A stretch of DNA of 64,000 bases from Nomia melanderi (lineage: Eukaryota; Arthropoda; Insecta; Hymenoptera; Halictidae), in NCBI RefSeq assembly GCF_051020985.1, contig NC_135001.1, positions 20,949,896 through 21,013,895 on the forward strand. Reading direction: 5' to 3'. Each line of letters starts with the position of its first letter. The first letter of the stretch is position 1. This document shows positions 23,501 to 35,800 of the stretch, one piece after another. The position numbers were made by a program, and so were the translations under genes. Below the pieces are notes generated by a model that saw nothing but the letters and a program-made list of their open reading frames with translations, was not told the origin of the DNA and did no database searches.

Positions 23501-26500
23501 CATGGAGAACACCGTGAATGTGTAAAATTTATGATGCATTGACGAGAAATTCAGAATTTAACGGTCCGTACGCACGTGGAATAGTAAGACCAATGCAGTT
23601 GCAGAAAATTCCCGTCTCTGAAGTAGGGTTCCGCATATTCTGGATAAATATTATCGGCCCCGAGTAGCTGGAGAAGTCACCGGTAGCGCACCCGAAGACT
23701 CGTATCTCGAATAATTTCGAGACAGCTGAGAGAATTAAAGAACTGTGAACCAGACAATTTTCCATCGGTTTGTTTAACCCTTTGCACTTGAGAGGCGACT
23801 CTCAGTCACCACATGATTCGATACAACAAAGCTATGAAGTTGAATATTTAATATTTCAAATTGAAGTTTGCATTGCTACGTGAAATATTTAGATAAAACA
23901 TCTCTGTTGCTTAATTTATCTATGAACTATCGTTAAATTAGTTTCAAACAATATGACCTATATCTCGTCAGAAAATGTTGAATATTTCCATTGAAAAACT
24001 TCCGAGTGCAAAGGGTTAATTTCGAACTAATAATTACCGAGTCCTATTTCCCTCTTCGCGGAAAGATTCATCAGGCTCTCTAGCATGTGCCTGTTGACAG
24101 TCTCGCCGATGACAGACGCACATTTCAGAAGGAGTTGATCGAGTGGCGTCAGGGAATCGAAGAGTTTCAAGATCATGACTAAATAGTAAAATATTCCTCG
24201 CGTCATTTGTGAATTAACGGTACAGTTGAGTCAACGCTGCGACAAGAAGGTATTTTTACCATCCATCGTGATTTCCGTGTCCACGTCGTCGTATATGAAC
24301 TTGTTCGAGATCTTGCAAACAGCGATCAAAGTCTCGTCCGTGCTGGAAGTCGTTTGCTCTTTCTGCGAGTCCCTGATATTGATGTCCTCTGTCAGCGACA
24401 TCATGCTGTCCTAATTTAAGTTTCGGTGGTGAATCGGGTCATCGATTAGAATTGTAGAGTAATGCAGAAAGCACGAACTTTGAAGCTCGATCGGTACATC
24501 TGCCATCTGTCCTTGCGTTCTTCGTCCATGGCATCTATGACCTTCTCACTTGTAAATCTGATGGCGAAAATTGAATCGTGTAAGTATGGGAAACCCAGTT
24601 ATCGCGAAGGTAATGCTGTCGTTCAAGTGTACCTTTTCAACATGCTCACAGGAGGCAACACGTAGCCTTGTTGAGTGGCTTCGTTCTTGCTAATGATGAT
24701 TATTTCCAGCCCACCAGCTTGCAACAGGCTGACTAAGTAGCTTTCGATCCAGCCTGGATTACCGAAACTCTTCTCTTGTATAAGTCTTAAAAAGAAAATT
24801 GTTTAGAAGCAAGTAAATCAAAGATAATTTTATCAGATATTAACACAAGAATATTACGGTAGTTAACGAGTTGTTCCTAAAATCCTTTCAAAATTCTTTT
24901 CACGCAACTTACTTCTCCAGCTCCGCAGGCAGACCGTTCACGTTCAGCGTTTGACAAGCGAGGCCCGCGTGGAACCATCTGTCTATTCCGTGAAGTTCTA
25001 TGATCTTTTGATAGGAAACCGAATAAAAGTGGTTTAACACATACGTTATTAACCCTTTTCACTCGAGAGGTGACTCTCAGTCACCGCTTGATTTGATACA
25101 GCGAAACTATGAAGTTCAATATTTAGTATTTTAAATTAAACTTTGTATCGCTATAGGAAGTATTTAAATAAAATAGCTTTGTCGCTTAATTTATCTGTGA
25201 ATTATCGTAAAACTAGTTTCAAACAATGTCGTCTGTCTCGTCGAAAAATGTTAAGTATTTCCAATGAAAAACTTTCGAGTGCAAAGGGTTAACAAATAAA
25301 TAGTTACTGTAGATCAATTTTAAAACTCGAGTTACCTTCGTTCTACCCAGGACATTAGGATGAATCTGAAATTCGGTTCCAAGCTTCCTGCCAATGCCCA
25401 GCACGTAGAAGACCGTGTCTTTCTTCGTGAGGACGTCGAACAGTTGTAGGGACTCCTGGTCGCTGTACTCGGCGTCATCCATGATCATCACCGAGAAATC
25501 GGTAAAGCACACCTTCATCAGTTTCAACAGAAACTTCCGCAAGATCTTCCACTTCTCTGGCTCCGTTAAACCGTTGTATCGGCGTGTGATAGGGAAATGA
25601 ACATTAAACGGCTGATTCAGGGCGCAGAGGAAATAGGACTGGCGCACCTTGCCTAGCCGATGGAGCAACTTATCCTCGCGTTCCTTGCGCGTCGACGAGA
25701 CAGAAAAAGCAAGGGACATTGAGAATATCTGGTGAATCAGGCTGTACGGGGTCTGCACTGGAAGACACATTGTTTTTTCAATAAACAATACCAGGCGGAA
25801 CATTATCTTGTTTCAAGTGTTTTTTTCTGAATAACGATGACTTGAGAAACAAGTGTCAACCTTCGCATTATCGGGTCGTAACGAAACGTAGTTGCTGTGC
25901 ACTCCAACTGGAACGTTCTGCACGAACTCGTCTAGTAATTTTGTCTTCCCTATTCTTGGCTCACCTCTGTGTGCAATTGCAAGTTTCAATGGCCTACTTA
26001 GTTAGTTTCCCAAAAATCAATGTTTAACAATGAAGTGTAATAAACGTGTCAGGAGTAAGTACTTCACGATCAGAGTATTGTATTTTGGTCTCAAGCCACG
26101 ACTCGCTTCGGACTTGGCAGAATAGTCCTGTAGCTTCGACAGCATCTTCTGGAACCTCTCTACTTCAGGTTCTCTACCCAGCAACGGATACTTGTTCCAC
26201 ACCAGATCCGTCACGCTGTATCTGATCAGGAACCGCCGATCGATCTAACGTTTTCCAGGAGATTCATCAAAATCGAACTTACTTAGGTTGCTCCTGAAAC
26301 TCGTATATCGGTCCCACGTTCGTGATTCCTTTCAAGTACCTCGGTTCCTGCAGGATAAAGTGTCTGGCTTCGAGGTGGGAATGAAGGAAGCTTTCTCTGT
26401 CGCAGACCACCTGAAAGCCGCGTTGTCTTTGCAAACTCAACAGTTTCGGAAGGTCTCCGATCTGTTGTACTCTTCGTATGAGATTAACACTAGGTTTACG

Positions 26501-29033
26501 GGCATTTATTGTACGGTTTATTCTATTGTTCCCGGGGAAGTTGATATTCGTTCATTTAGATGTTGGAAATTGCAGATGTAGAAATATACAATCAGGATTC
26601 ATATTCGTGTAATTGGATCAACGTAAACCTAGTATTAAGAGAATTTAGCTCACTTTGTCCCGATAAGCGACCATGAGCCTCGCTGCCTTGTTCACTGGCA
26701 TTCCGATGACAGTGTACTCCCTTCGCAGGATATGACCGACGACTCCGCAGTACGTCATGCCCGTGGTCACGCTGACAGTAACGGATTTCACGTTGTCCAA
26801 CGCTGTGAGGGTGGTTCGTAACTTGGCTGCGCATTTCAGGCCGATCTGGGACTCCAGCTCGTGCTTATCGCCGCGCAGACCGAACACGCAGAGAAACATC
26901 AGGTCCTTGTCGAACAGAGACGTCTTGTTGACGCATCCGTGCATCCCGCCGACGATCCTTCGCCGACGAATCATTATTATCACGCGTTCGTTAGACGCGA
27001 AGACGCTGACAGCTACATGCAAACCAGCTTGTAAGCCGAGTTGACTAAGGTGATCAGCGTTCTTTTGCCTACGGATGTCGTCAGAACGTTGATGAACAGG
27101 ATCACCACTTGTCTCATTTCCGTCAGGTACTCCAGGGGCTCGTCCATCTCCACGGATCGAATCACTGGCCTCAGCATGTAGCTTCTCAAAGCGTCTTTCA
27201 AGCGAGCCTTCGCTATCTTCACCACCTTCGGTCTCACTGGAAAACGGTCTCCATATTTGTAACCTCCTCGACGTTCGTTACGTTACTTACGAGTGTAATC
27301 GATTTGTCGAAATTTCTCCCCTTCTAAATTGCCACCCAGGCTGACCACCACCGCGTCGGTCTCGGAATCCATCACGGTCCTGGAGACGAACCTTGAATCG
27401 TAGTACTCCATGCGGTCGGTGTCTTCCTCTTAATATATAACAGAGAAATAAAGCAAAGGAGAAAACAAAGGAATCTGTTGATTTGAAGCTTTACCCTCGG
27501 TGCTGGTGGGATGCTCGTCTTCCCTCGAGTGATACCACGAACTAGTGCAGGCTATGATCAAAGTGTGCACGCCATCCGGAAGCGTTTCGTGCACGTACTC
27601 GTTCGGATTCACCCATTGCCAGCTGCTGGGTGCAACAAGAATGTCGCCACCTCTGATAGAAAATTGATTTTGCTGAAGAACTATTGGTGTCTTCATTTTT
27701 AACAGCGTTAAGTGATCGTGTCATTACCGGCAAAGACCTTCGGCAAATTTCACGTCCCACACTGGTTTACCGGTGATAATGTAATGGGACATGGTCTCTG
27801 GGTCTCCGATAGATGTAAAGTAAGTTCTGCCGGAGGCTATCGCTAATTTTACTATTGTACAAATGTATTAAACGCGTTACAAGAAGGAACGATAATGATT
27901 TGGTTTCAATGATCAAAAAATTAACTTTTTAATTTTACTTATTTACTGATATTACCAAATAAATTAGATCATTAGAATAAAATATTGCTATCAGAATTTT
28001 GCCTTGGTACGAACCTTTGAGCGTGACACCAACGTCGGTATCGTAAGTTCCAAAGTGTTTCTGAATGATGCAGGCGGTCTGCATTGCTTCGATCGCCAAA
28101 TCGCGCATCATCATGCCATCGCTCAGTTTCCACATTACTATGAACGCGTCACCAGAGAATTTCAGCACGTCACCGTTATGAGACAGTATTTCCTGTACCA
28201 TCGCACCGATATAACTGTTCAGCGTTTCCGTTAATTTCGATGGCCCGCCTTTACCTGTCTTCGTGTACTTCTCAGCGAGATCTGTGAACCCTATCGTATA
28301 TTTCGTTTTTTATACAATCTTTGTCAAAAGGAGAACTTATGCGTTATGAGCCTGGATTGAAGTCTTTTCTTTTTCTTTTATTTCTCTTCCCTGGGAAATA
28401 GCATTATTATTGAATTACATACCTGATACGTCACCAAGCATCAAAGTGGTGTAGTACATTCTAGTCTGATAGTTATCATAATGATCGAGAATTTCATCAG
28501 GACACATAGAAGCGAATATTTTCGTATGCTGTTCCAGTTTTATCTCCATCGTGCGTACCCGTCGTTTCTCATCGACTTCTGTGTGGTTTCCTTCAGTGCA
28601 ACGAAAGAATCCTTAATTAAGTAGCGATGTAACGGGTGGCCAGTTAAAGTGGTTATCAGTTGACGCGGCTATCTAAACTTACCCCCTAGTCGTATCATTT
28701 TATGAACATCGTGCCGCAGGTCCCTCACCGAAGCAGTGTAACGCGGAGACGTCACATTCTATTGTTGCATTAATCTTTATTCGTTTATTACCTATTTCGA
28801 TCGAATCTAAATGTACTATATAAACTGTATCCTTCGAAATAAAGACAAAATCGAACGATCACGAAGCTATCTTCAGAGCGTAAACTTCTATCCCAAAGAA
28901 TCGACTCGATAACGAAAGTATTTCTGAATTTCAGCTACAGTATTTGATTAAAAGAAAGATTAATTTTCACCTGATAAAACGAGGTGGGTCTCCTCTTGGC
29001 TTCCACGGAAGTGGATTTACCGTCATTGAACAT
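20517..29033 (-). CDS. ADCY10: Soluble adenylyl cyclase (adenylate cyclase type 10)
   Basis: Makes cAMP from ATP; the family is bicarbonate-regulated and cytosolic. Thirty exons fit in one frame of about 1750 aa: 29033-28971, 28758-28683, 28611-28423, 28290-28015, 27842-27728, 27652-27495, 27428-27291, 27236-27017, 26957-26654, 26410-26283, 26221-26063, 25966-25861, 25752-25336, 25004-24913, 24785-24633, 24548-24479, 24410-24260, 24178-24038, 23725-23576, 23362-23281, 23221-23001, 22941-22789, 22729-22614, 22545-22204, 22128-21992, 21920-21631, 21560-21153, 21075-20964, 20889-20751, 20663-20517. C1 carries GDVSGFTD (Asp107) and LKFSGDAF (Lys153, Asp157). C2 carries NKTSLFDKD (Lys423, Asp428) and TVIGMPVNKAARLM (Asn501, Arg505). 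A P-loop ATPase follows: GEPRIGKT at 610-617, MDDAE at 735-739. The rest is helical, TPR-like. Human ADCY10 is 1610 aa. Confidence 0.93.
23774..24019. mobile_element. TTAA element (TTAACCCTTTGCACTCG family) in a cyclase intron
   Basis: The left end is TTAACCCTTTGCACTTGAG and the inverted right end is TTAACCCTTTGCACTCGG. The palindrome GACTCTCAGTC with flanking bases follows the left end. It lies between the cyclase exons at 24038 and 23725, close to the donor at 24037. Confidence 0.8.
25049..25292. mobile_element. TTAA element (TTAACCCTTTGCACTCG family) in a cyclase intron
   Basis: The left end is TTAACCCTTTTCACTCGAG, then GGTGACTCTCAGTCACC (a perfect 7-bp-arm palindrome). The inverted right end is TTAACCCTTTGCACTCG. 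It lies between the cyclase exons at 25336 and 25004. Confidence 0.85.
26484..26638. mobile_element. TTAA element (TTAACACTAGGTTTACG family) in a cyclase intron
   Basis: The left end TTAACACTAGGTTTACG and inverted right end TTAATACTAGGTTTACG differ at one base. It contains the palindrome TTCCCGGGGAA. It is inserted between the exons encoding the end of the C2 motif (26654) and the following exon (26410). Confidence 0.8.
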
Positions 29034-29560
29034 TGCGTTCGCAGTGACTGCGTCTGTACAGCTTCACAATTGCGATTCAACTAAAGATAGTCGCGTATTT
29101 GTAATTGCTTAGAACTTCAGACTATTTATCATTATTTTAGGTACATGAACTCTGTTCGTTTCGATTGTTACGAGGTTTTGCGAGGTTCGAAAAATGAAAG
29201 ACACGTATATTTTCTTCGTTAAGTGTATTTATTCAACTGAATTGCGAGAGATCTATAAACCAGAGTTCTGGAGAAGGGTTGTCGGCGTTTAACAATGAAT
29301 ACACTTCTCGTGACAATAGACAATATGTGTTTATTTAATAGTTTCGCTATATAGATACTTATATGACTTGTCGCTCTAACAGATCGCTGCCTACAACGTG
29401 ACGGCCGAATTTTATTGTGCCTGGCCCTACTATAGTTCCTTATTGTGCTTGAATCTATGATGGGTCGACGTCATCTTTGGTTTACTCTTAATTATTCATG
29501 TTTTTTTTCCATCTCTCTTTCCTCATACCGTCGGATGTCAGCTAACAATTGGATTATACT
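29034..29560. other. 5' flank of the soluble cyclase
   Basis: No coding exon seen. It should contain the cyclase 5'UTR and promoter. No clear core-promoter motif could be assigned. Confidence 0.35.
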
Positions 29561-29569
29561 CGGTATCGT

Positions 29570-29815
29570 TCCTTTCTCTCTTTCTCTCTCTCTCTCCCCC
29601 TCTCTCGCTCTATCTCACTCTTACCCTCTCTCTCTCTCTCTCTTTCTCTCTCTCACTCTATCTCACTCTCACCCTCTCTCCCTCTTTCTCCCTCTCCCCC
29701 TCTCTCACTCTATCTCACTCTCACCCTCTGTTGCTCCCTCTTTCTCTCTCTCCCCCCTCTCCCACTCTATCTCACTCTCACCCTCTCTCACTCTCTCTCA
29801 CACCCTCTCTTCCTG
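29570..29815. repeat. CT-rich microsatellite, about 245 bp
   Basis: An interrupted (CT)n/(CCCT)n tract on the plus strand. Both long plus-strand open frames here are Ser/Leu/Pro-rich translations of the repeat and are not genes. Confidence 0.9.
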
Positions 29816-32800
29816 CTTTTCTGCTTTTTTCTGTTCGCTTTAACATCTTTTCCTCCATCTTTTCTTTCTGTCGAAGACGTCGCGACATGCGAAATCGAGT
29901 CTCGCGAATGCAGGAATTCGTTCTTGCGCGGGTTCTGTATGTTTTTTCGTTTTCCTTTAACTACGAAAAGTAATGACATTCTCCTCGGGCGAAACGCAAC
30001 GCACGCATTGATCCTTCTACCGCACGATCGATGAACACATTTGTCTCGCGTTTTTCCGTGTACCTTGTCGCCAGAAACATCTTAATCGCCGCAGTTGGCC
30101 GATCTCGAGTGGTTTTCAGCGTACGCGAAGCGAGATAACGCGGTAATATTTTACAACATACAATTTCGATCGAGTTTCGAACTACTCACGCGTACATGCA
30201 CACACGCGCGCACATTCGTTTCGCACACTCGCATACATACACGCCAGCACCCGAAATGAACGAAAAGAAAAAATCTACTTAGTAAACGTGTTCGTTCTCG
30301 TCCTCATCGAGCGCTAATCTATCGTCGAACGTTACTGTTCGCGAAGTTATCAAAATCCATCGAAGGAAAACGTCGCCACGAGACGTGTTCAGTTGCTGGC
30401 CGACAATGGTACACCCTAAAATTATCCAATAATTAGAAAAAGTGAACGAGCTGCGACGGCTTTCGTGCATAACCGCCGTCGACTGATAAATTGTTGCAAC
30501 GTGATCCGAATCAAATATGCGATAAATCGTACACAAAATATGTCCATTTTTTTTCGGTTTTTCTTAATCTTTTTTCTTTTGGTGGTTGCTGTTCACGATC
30601 TCCCAATGCAGGAACGAATCCTCACAAAATTGAAACGCCCTATTTCAACTTTTTCCTCTTCGGTCTGCGACGAACGACTAGGAGGACCCGCGTTGAATCT
30701 CGTGCACGCGTGCTCGGCTGCGTTTACACACGTGTATGTATACATTAATCGTAATATTCCTATATAGTACGCTTCCTTCAATTATAATGTACATGTTGGT
30801 TCGCCAGAGCGAGCGCACGCGAGTCCCACGAGATCAGCGCGCGGGTAGACCCGCCATCTTGTCGGCCCGGCCTCCCCGCATTCGGTGCTCCGATCCGGTG
30901 CTCGCGATCTATCAAGAAAACGCGCGATACCCGATCACTTCCCGCGGGTCAATGAAATCCGAATCTCCTCGAAGCAATGCTAATTTAATGGATTTCCGGG
31001 GTACATTCGTTGTGATTTCTATATTATTCTGTTCCGGCAAGAAAGAAGAACTCGGGGGAGGCCTCGTTCGAATCGCAGACGGAAGATTCGGTTCAGACAG
31101 ACGTGTGAATACCGCCGCAAGAGACACTCGTTTCGCGTAAATTACTACTTGTTCCTTCGTTTTCCACTTGTTCACCCCTTTTCACAATTTTACGACAAAC
31201 GTGACTCGTTTATATAATGGCACACAGCATGGCAGTTGCAACAATGTATTTCAATAAAACTGTTTACTTGTTTTTTTTTTTGTTTTGTTTCTTCTTTATA
31301 GTTTATCTTAGCTTAATCGTTAAACTTACTTCTAGCCTCGTCGCTTCACCTCACCTATCTTGCTCCCGTCGCGACGATGATCGCTGATCGGGGATCCTTA
31401 CGGATATAAGGGTATTATTTAAGGATACTGATACATCCTTATTGTCCCGCTGCAGCCAGAAACAATCGAGAAGAAGAAAGGTTGTCGCGTTACGGCAAGG
31501 GGCCCCGATCCCGTTCATCGTCGCACGATCGATTAATTTAAACATCGCAAAGACTAGGCTTGACTCGCTTCGATCCCGTCTGCGCCTTCTCGCTTTCTCT
31601 CACGCAGCTTTCTCGTTTCTTCTTCGCTTCCGTAGTCACGCATGCACACGGATACGCATTATTATCGTATTCCTCTTTAGGTATGTACACGCGATCGAGA
31701 GTTGTATTGCATCTTTAATTAACGTTCGAACAATCCGACGTTTTGCATCGTAAACATGCCTCTACGCTTCCTCGTTCCTCGAGTTCTTCCATGTTCCCAT
31801 GCTCGCCTCTTCTTTCTCTCGTCAACATTCTCTCACACTCTTTCTCTCGCTTTCTCTCTTTTAGATTCTCTGTTTCACTTAACGATTAAACACGTAGAAA
31901 TTGGAGAATAAAAAAAGGGGGCAGGAGGAGTCACGTCGTCGCGGCGTCGATTCCGGAAGGACTCGCGGCTCGATCGATTCCCTTCTCGAATTGTCAGTTT
32001 TCTCGCTGATTTTGCTAACCGATAGGAAGATTGTTAAATAACGATGGAATCTGTTGAAGTTTCTCTGAAAATCTGTTTCGTTACGGCCGCGGTTCCAACG
32101 TGGACAGACGTGACGCCGCCACGGCTTTCCTTACGCAATATTTCACATAAAAACGTTTTTTCATCGTAGATATTAAACAGTCGAGTCGAAAAATAATATC
32201 GAGACGGCCTCGTTCACGCGCTCTCACGGTTTAACTCGCTCACCTCGCTATGCATTCTCACTCAGTGTGTTCCATGGAACAGTCTCAGCTTAGGATCACT
32301 CGAGCCCGGGACCGAACCATCGGATTTCCGGTGGGGGTTGCGCGGCAACGGCCCTGTTACCGATCATTTTGCCCTGCTCGTTTAATTCGTTACGATCGAC
32401 CCCAGGGATTCCCGCCGTTCCTTTTGTTTGAATATCCGACACACGTTTCGAGGATAGACTATTTGAAATGGAACGAGTCAAGCAACATCGAAGCATCTTC
32501 TCGTGCATCTTGCTTGGCGATTTATCCGTTAAACAGTCTTAAGATTCAAGACAAGTGTTTCAATTTGCTCGAAGCGATTAGTACATCCTACGGTTACAAC
32601 CTCGTTTTAGTTATCTAATTAAGACGGGTACGAGATGATAAGTGTCGGAACGATTGTTTTAATTACTGATCGGTGGTGGAGAGTCGAACGTGTTCGGACA
32701 ATAAAGAGTGCCAGTAGTACTAGAAGATTCGTGAGATTCGAAGAAAAACGTGCCCTCTGGCCTTCTCAATATCCTCGAGCGATCGAAAGAAGGACTTTTC

Positions 32801-35800
32801 ATTTTATGTTCGTTTTCTTTCTTTTTTTTCGTTTTGTTTTGTTTTATTATTTTCTCCCATTGTTCATTGTTCTTCACCGGCGTAACACTCACACGAAACA
32901 CAGTCACTCTTCTTTAACAATTGTGTCGATTAACGATAATATTAATTTTTTTTTCTGCTTAGCTATATAATATGTATATAATGTAACACGATGATATAGG
33001 CTTGATATGACGGTGGCACACGTTTACTAACCGTTTCTTTTTATTCTTTCCATCTCCCTCGCTACTACTTTCTCCTAGTTTCAGTCCTCCTTTGCCTCTT
33101 CCTCGATCCGGCGAGCAACGATCACGCGAACCGCCGTACCGCGATTTGCGAGAATTTCAATCACTAAACGAACACCCTACCCTTTTCCAAAATCATAGGT
33201 AACGGGGACAATGAAAATCTAAGATCCAGAGGTAAGCGAAGCAGGCCAGCTTCGTACGGAGATTGTGATATCTTTGATTATCGTGCGATGGCTGGTACAG
33301 CCCCTTGGTTCGATTGTCTGAATTAATTCTTCTTTTTAACCTGTCAAACGGGCTCGGGAGAGCAAGATTAATTGTACGAATAATTACGAACAGGCAGAAA
33401 TCAACCAACGTAATTTATCTCTCAACGAGAACAGTAGTATGAAAATCACACCAGTAGAGACATTCGCTGTTATAAATGCAGAAATATTTATGTAAATAGA
33501 CTAAGGAAAGATAAAATGTTCAAAGAATATAGCAGATTAAACAACCGGTTCTGCACGATTAACAGGTTAAATGTTTTCGAACGAATACGATGAGGGTGTT
33601 CGTTCCCGAGGTTCCTCATAAATTAAATTTCAACAGCTAACATTCATCGATTTCGTACAATATATTTTCTCGAAATTGCACGGTCGTTTTCATCTTTCAC
33701 CGTCCGTTGGGAACGAATCGCGAAGCTTTGGGAGCGTTCCGAGCGCGATCGAAGCCGGAGACTTGAACGGCCGCGTAGGAAAGGAGCCGGAGACCTGAAC
33801 GCTCGCATAGGAACGGAGTCGGAGGGGTTCGGCGGCGGTCGCCAGGGATCTTTCGTTGCGGACGGCCTAGATCGAGGCAAGAGGTGACGGAGGAACGTTT
33901 CCCCGACCGAATAAAGGTCGACGACTTAATTTCCGACGTTGTTCCGTCGGCCACGCAAGACAGAAATACTCGGACGATTTGTTGCTCGTTAACGCGTCGA
34001 CTACCACGGCGGTCATCGATGATCGGAGCTTCCGAATTGCTTGGAAACAATCGCAATAAGAAGATTAATACCCAATAAAAACGTTTAATACTTAGATAAT
34101 AGTGTGACATAGAATACCAAATCGTTAATAATCATTCTCAGTACCATTTATCTTTGCTACAGAAGTATAATATTATACGAAACGCTAAAGATTCCTGTGG
34201 TAGTCGACGCGCGAACGACGATCGCCTGTCTCGCGCGCGGATGCGATGCCCTTCGATTCCGGCGTAAAATCGAGCTCGAACTAGTAGCAGAATCGCTCGT
34301 ACATAAATTGGTACAAGTATCTCGCGGTAACTGGGGGATCGCGGGTCAAAGTATTCGCGTCGCGCGGAGATCGAACGGACAAAAAGTTTTGTCGTGTACC
34401 AGCAACGAGAAAGAGCGCGATTATCCACGAATTTATAGAGAGCATCTTCTTGCGTTTTCAGTATTTCCTCAAAGTATTAACGATAAAATTTTACACTTTC
34501 AACATGTCACTTAATTCTCCGTACGGCAGACACGACGATATATGTATAGATTTATTTATATATATAATATGTATACAGCGAGCGAGGATCAGGGCGAAGC
34601 GCGTCTCTTCTCTCATCCTTCTCTTCGACGGAAGGGAAACGCGACACGATCGACGTTTCCGTCAGCTACGATCGCGCCCTTTCAACTTTCTTCGAACCTC
34701 TTGTTCGTCCGAGTACGCGCTTCGTCCCCGTCGCTCACGGATTTGTTCAATTCGCGACGGTAGCCCGGGATACTCGAAGCTTGTTCCGCAATGAAACGAT
34801 GTCCGTGGTTCTCCGTCTTGCAGTGTTTCCCTTTTCTCGCACGGAATCCCGGGCCAATCGCACGGTGTGTCCGTGCACTGGCGCCTAGACGGTTCGCATG
34901 TTTAGCCTGCGCTTCGACGCTCCAGAAATTCGATTAGCGAGATATAATCTATGTATACACGTAGTACAGGTATCTCTCTAGACTAGCTGTTCGGGTAAAC
35001 CGAGCGTCGGAGACTGTTCCAGCCGCTACGCTCCGGAGGAGAGATGGCGGGAGACCGGAAGGGCCTACAGGCTACTGTCGCGTCTCTTTCTTTCGGCGCG
35101 ACCGTACTTCCCGTGTCAACGATACTACGAGAATTCACGGCGCAATGGAGAGAAACGTAACCGAATACGAATTTCGAGCACCGTGAAACGAGTCTGGGTT
35201 CGAACTAACCCTAACTTCTTCGCTCCAGGGTCTCCAATGCTCGGTTTAGTCCTAGGATCCTTAACACGATAAAAGACAAACGTGCGACATCGATGAATCC
35301 GAAAGCAAATTCGTCGATGTTACAAATTTGTGTTCCACCGTACAGAGGACTCTGCACGTGGGAGTGGGTACAGAACCGGAAGCGGACACGGGTATGGGCG
35401 GGGCACGACTAGCGGCGGGGCTATCGAAGAAACGTCGACGTGCTTATTTACAAAAAGGACCTGTCCCGCTCTGATCTCGCTGTTAGTGCCTCGCGTTTCA
35501 GCATTCCGATCCCCAGTGTCCCGATGCGTCGACCGTTCTCGCTGCACGCCGACCATCTACCCTCGACAAATTGATCCTACGACCGACGTGACAACGATCC
35601 CCTATCTCTGGGACCTGTCCCGACTGCTTCCGCGCGGAAGTCGCCGTCGCGATCGTCATCGTTGTCCCTCGAGAATACGTCCTAGCTCTACGGAGAGACA
35701 TCCGTGTCCCGATATCATCCCGGAAGGCGATCAGCACCGGCACCGTGTCCCCTCGGACGCGTCCGCGCGTCTATCCAAATCGGAGAACGAACTTCCTGCC

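Noticed and set aside
29445..30034. Ser/Leu-rich plus-strand frames
   Set aside because: Translation of the CT-rich microsatellite.
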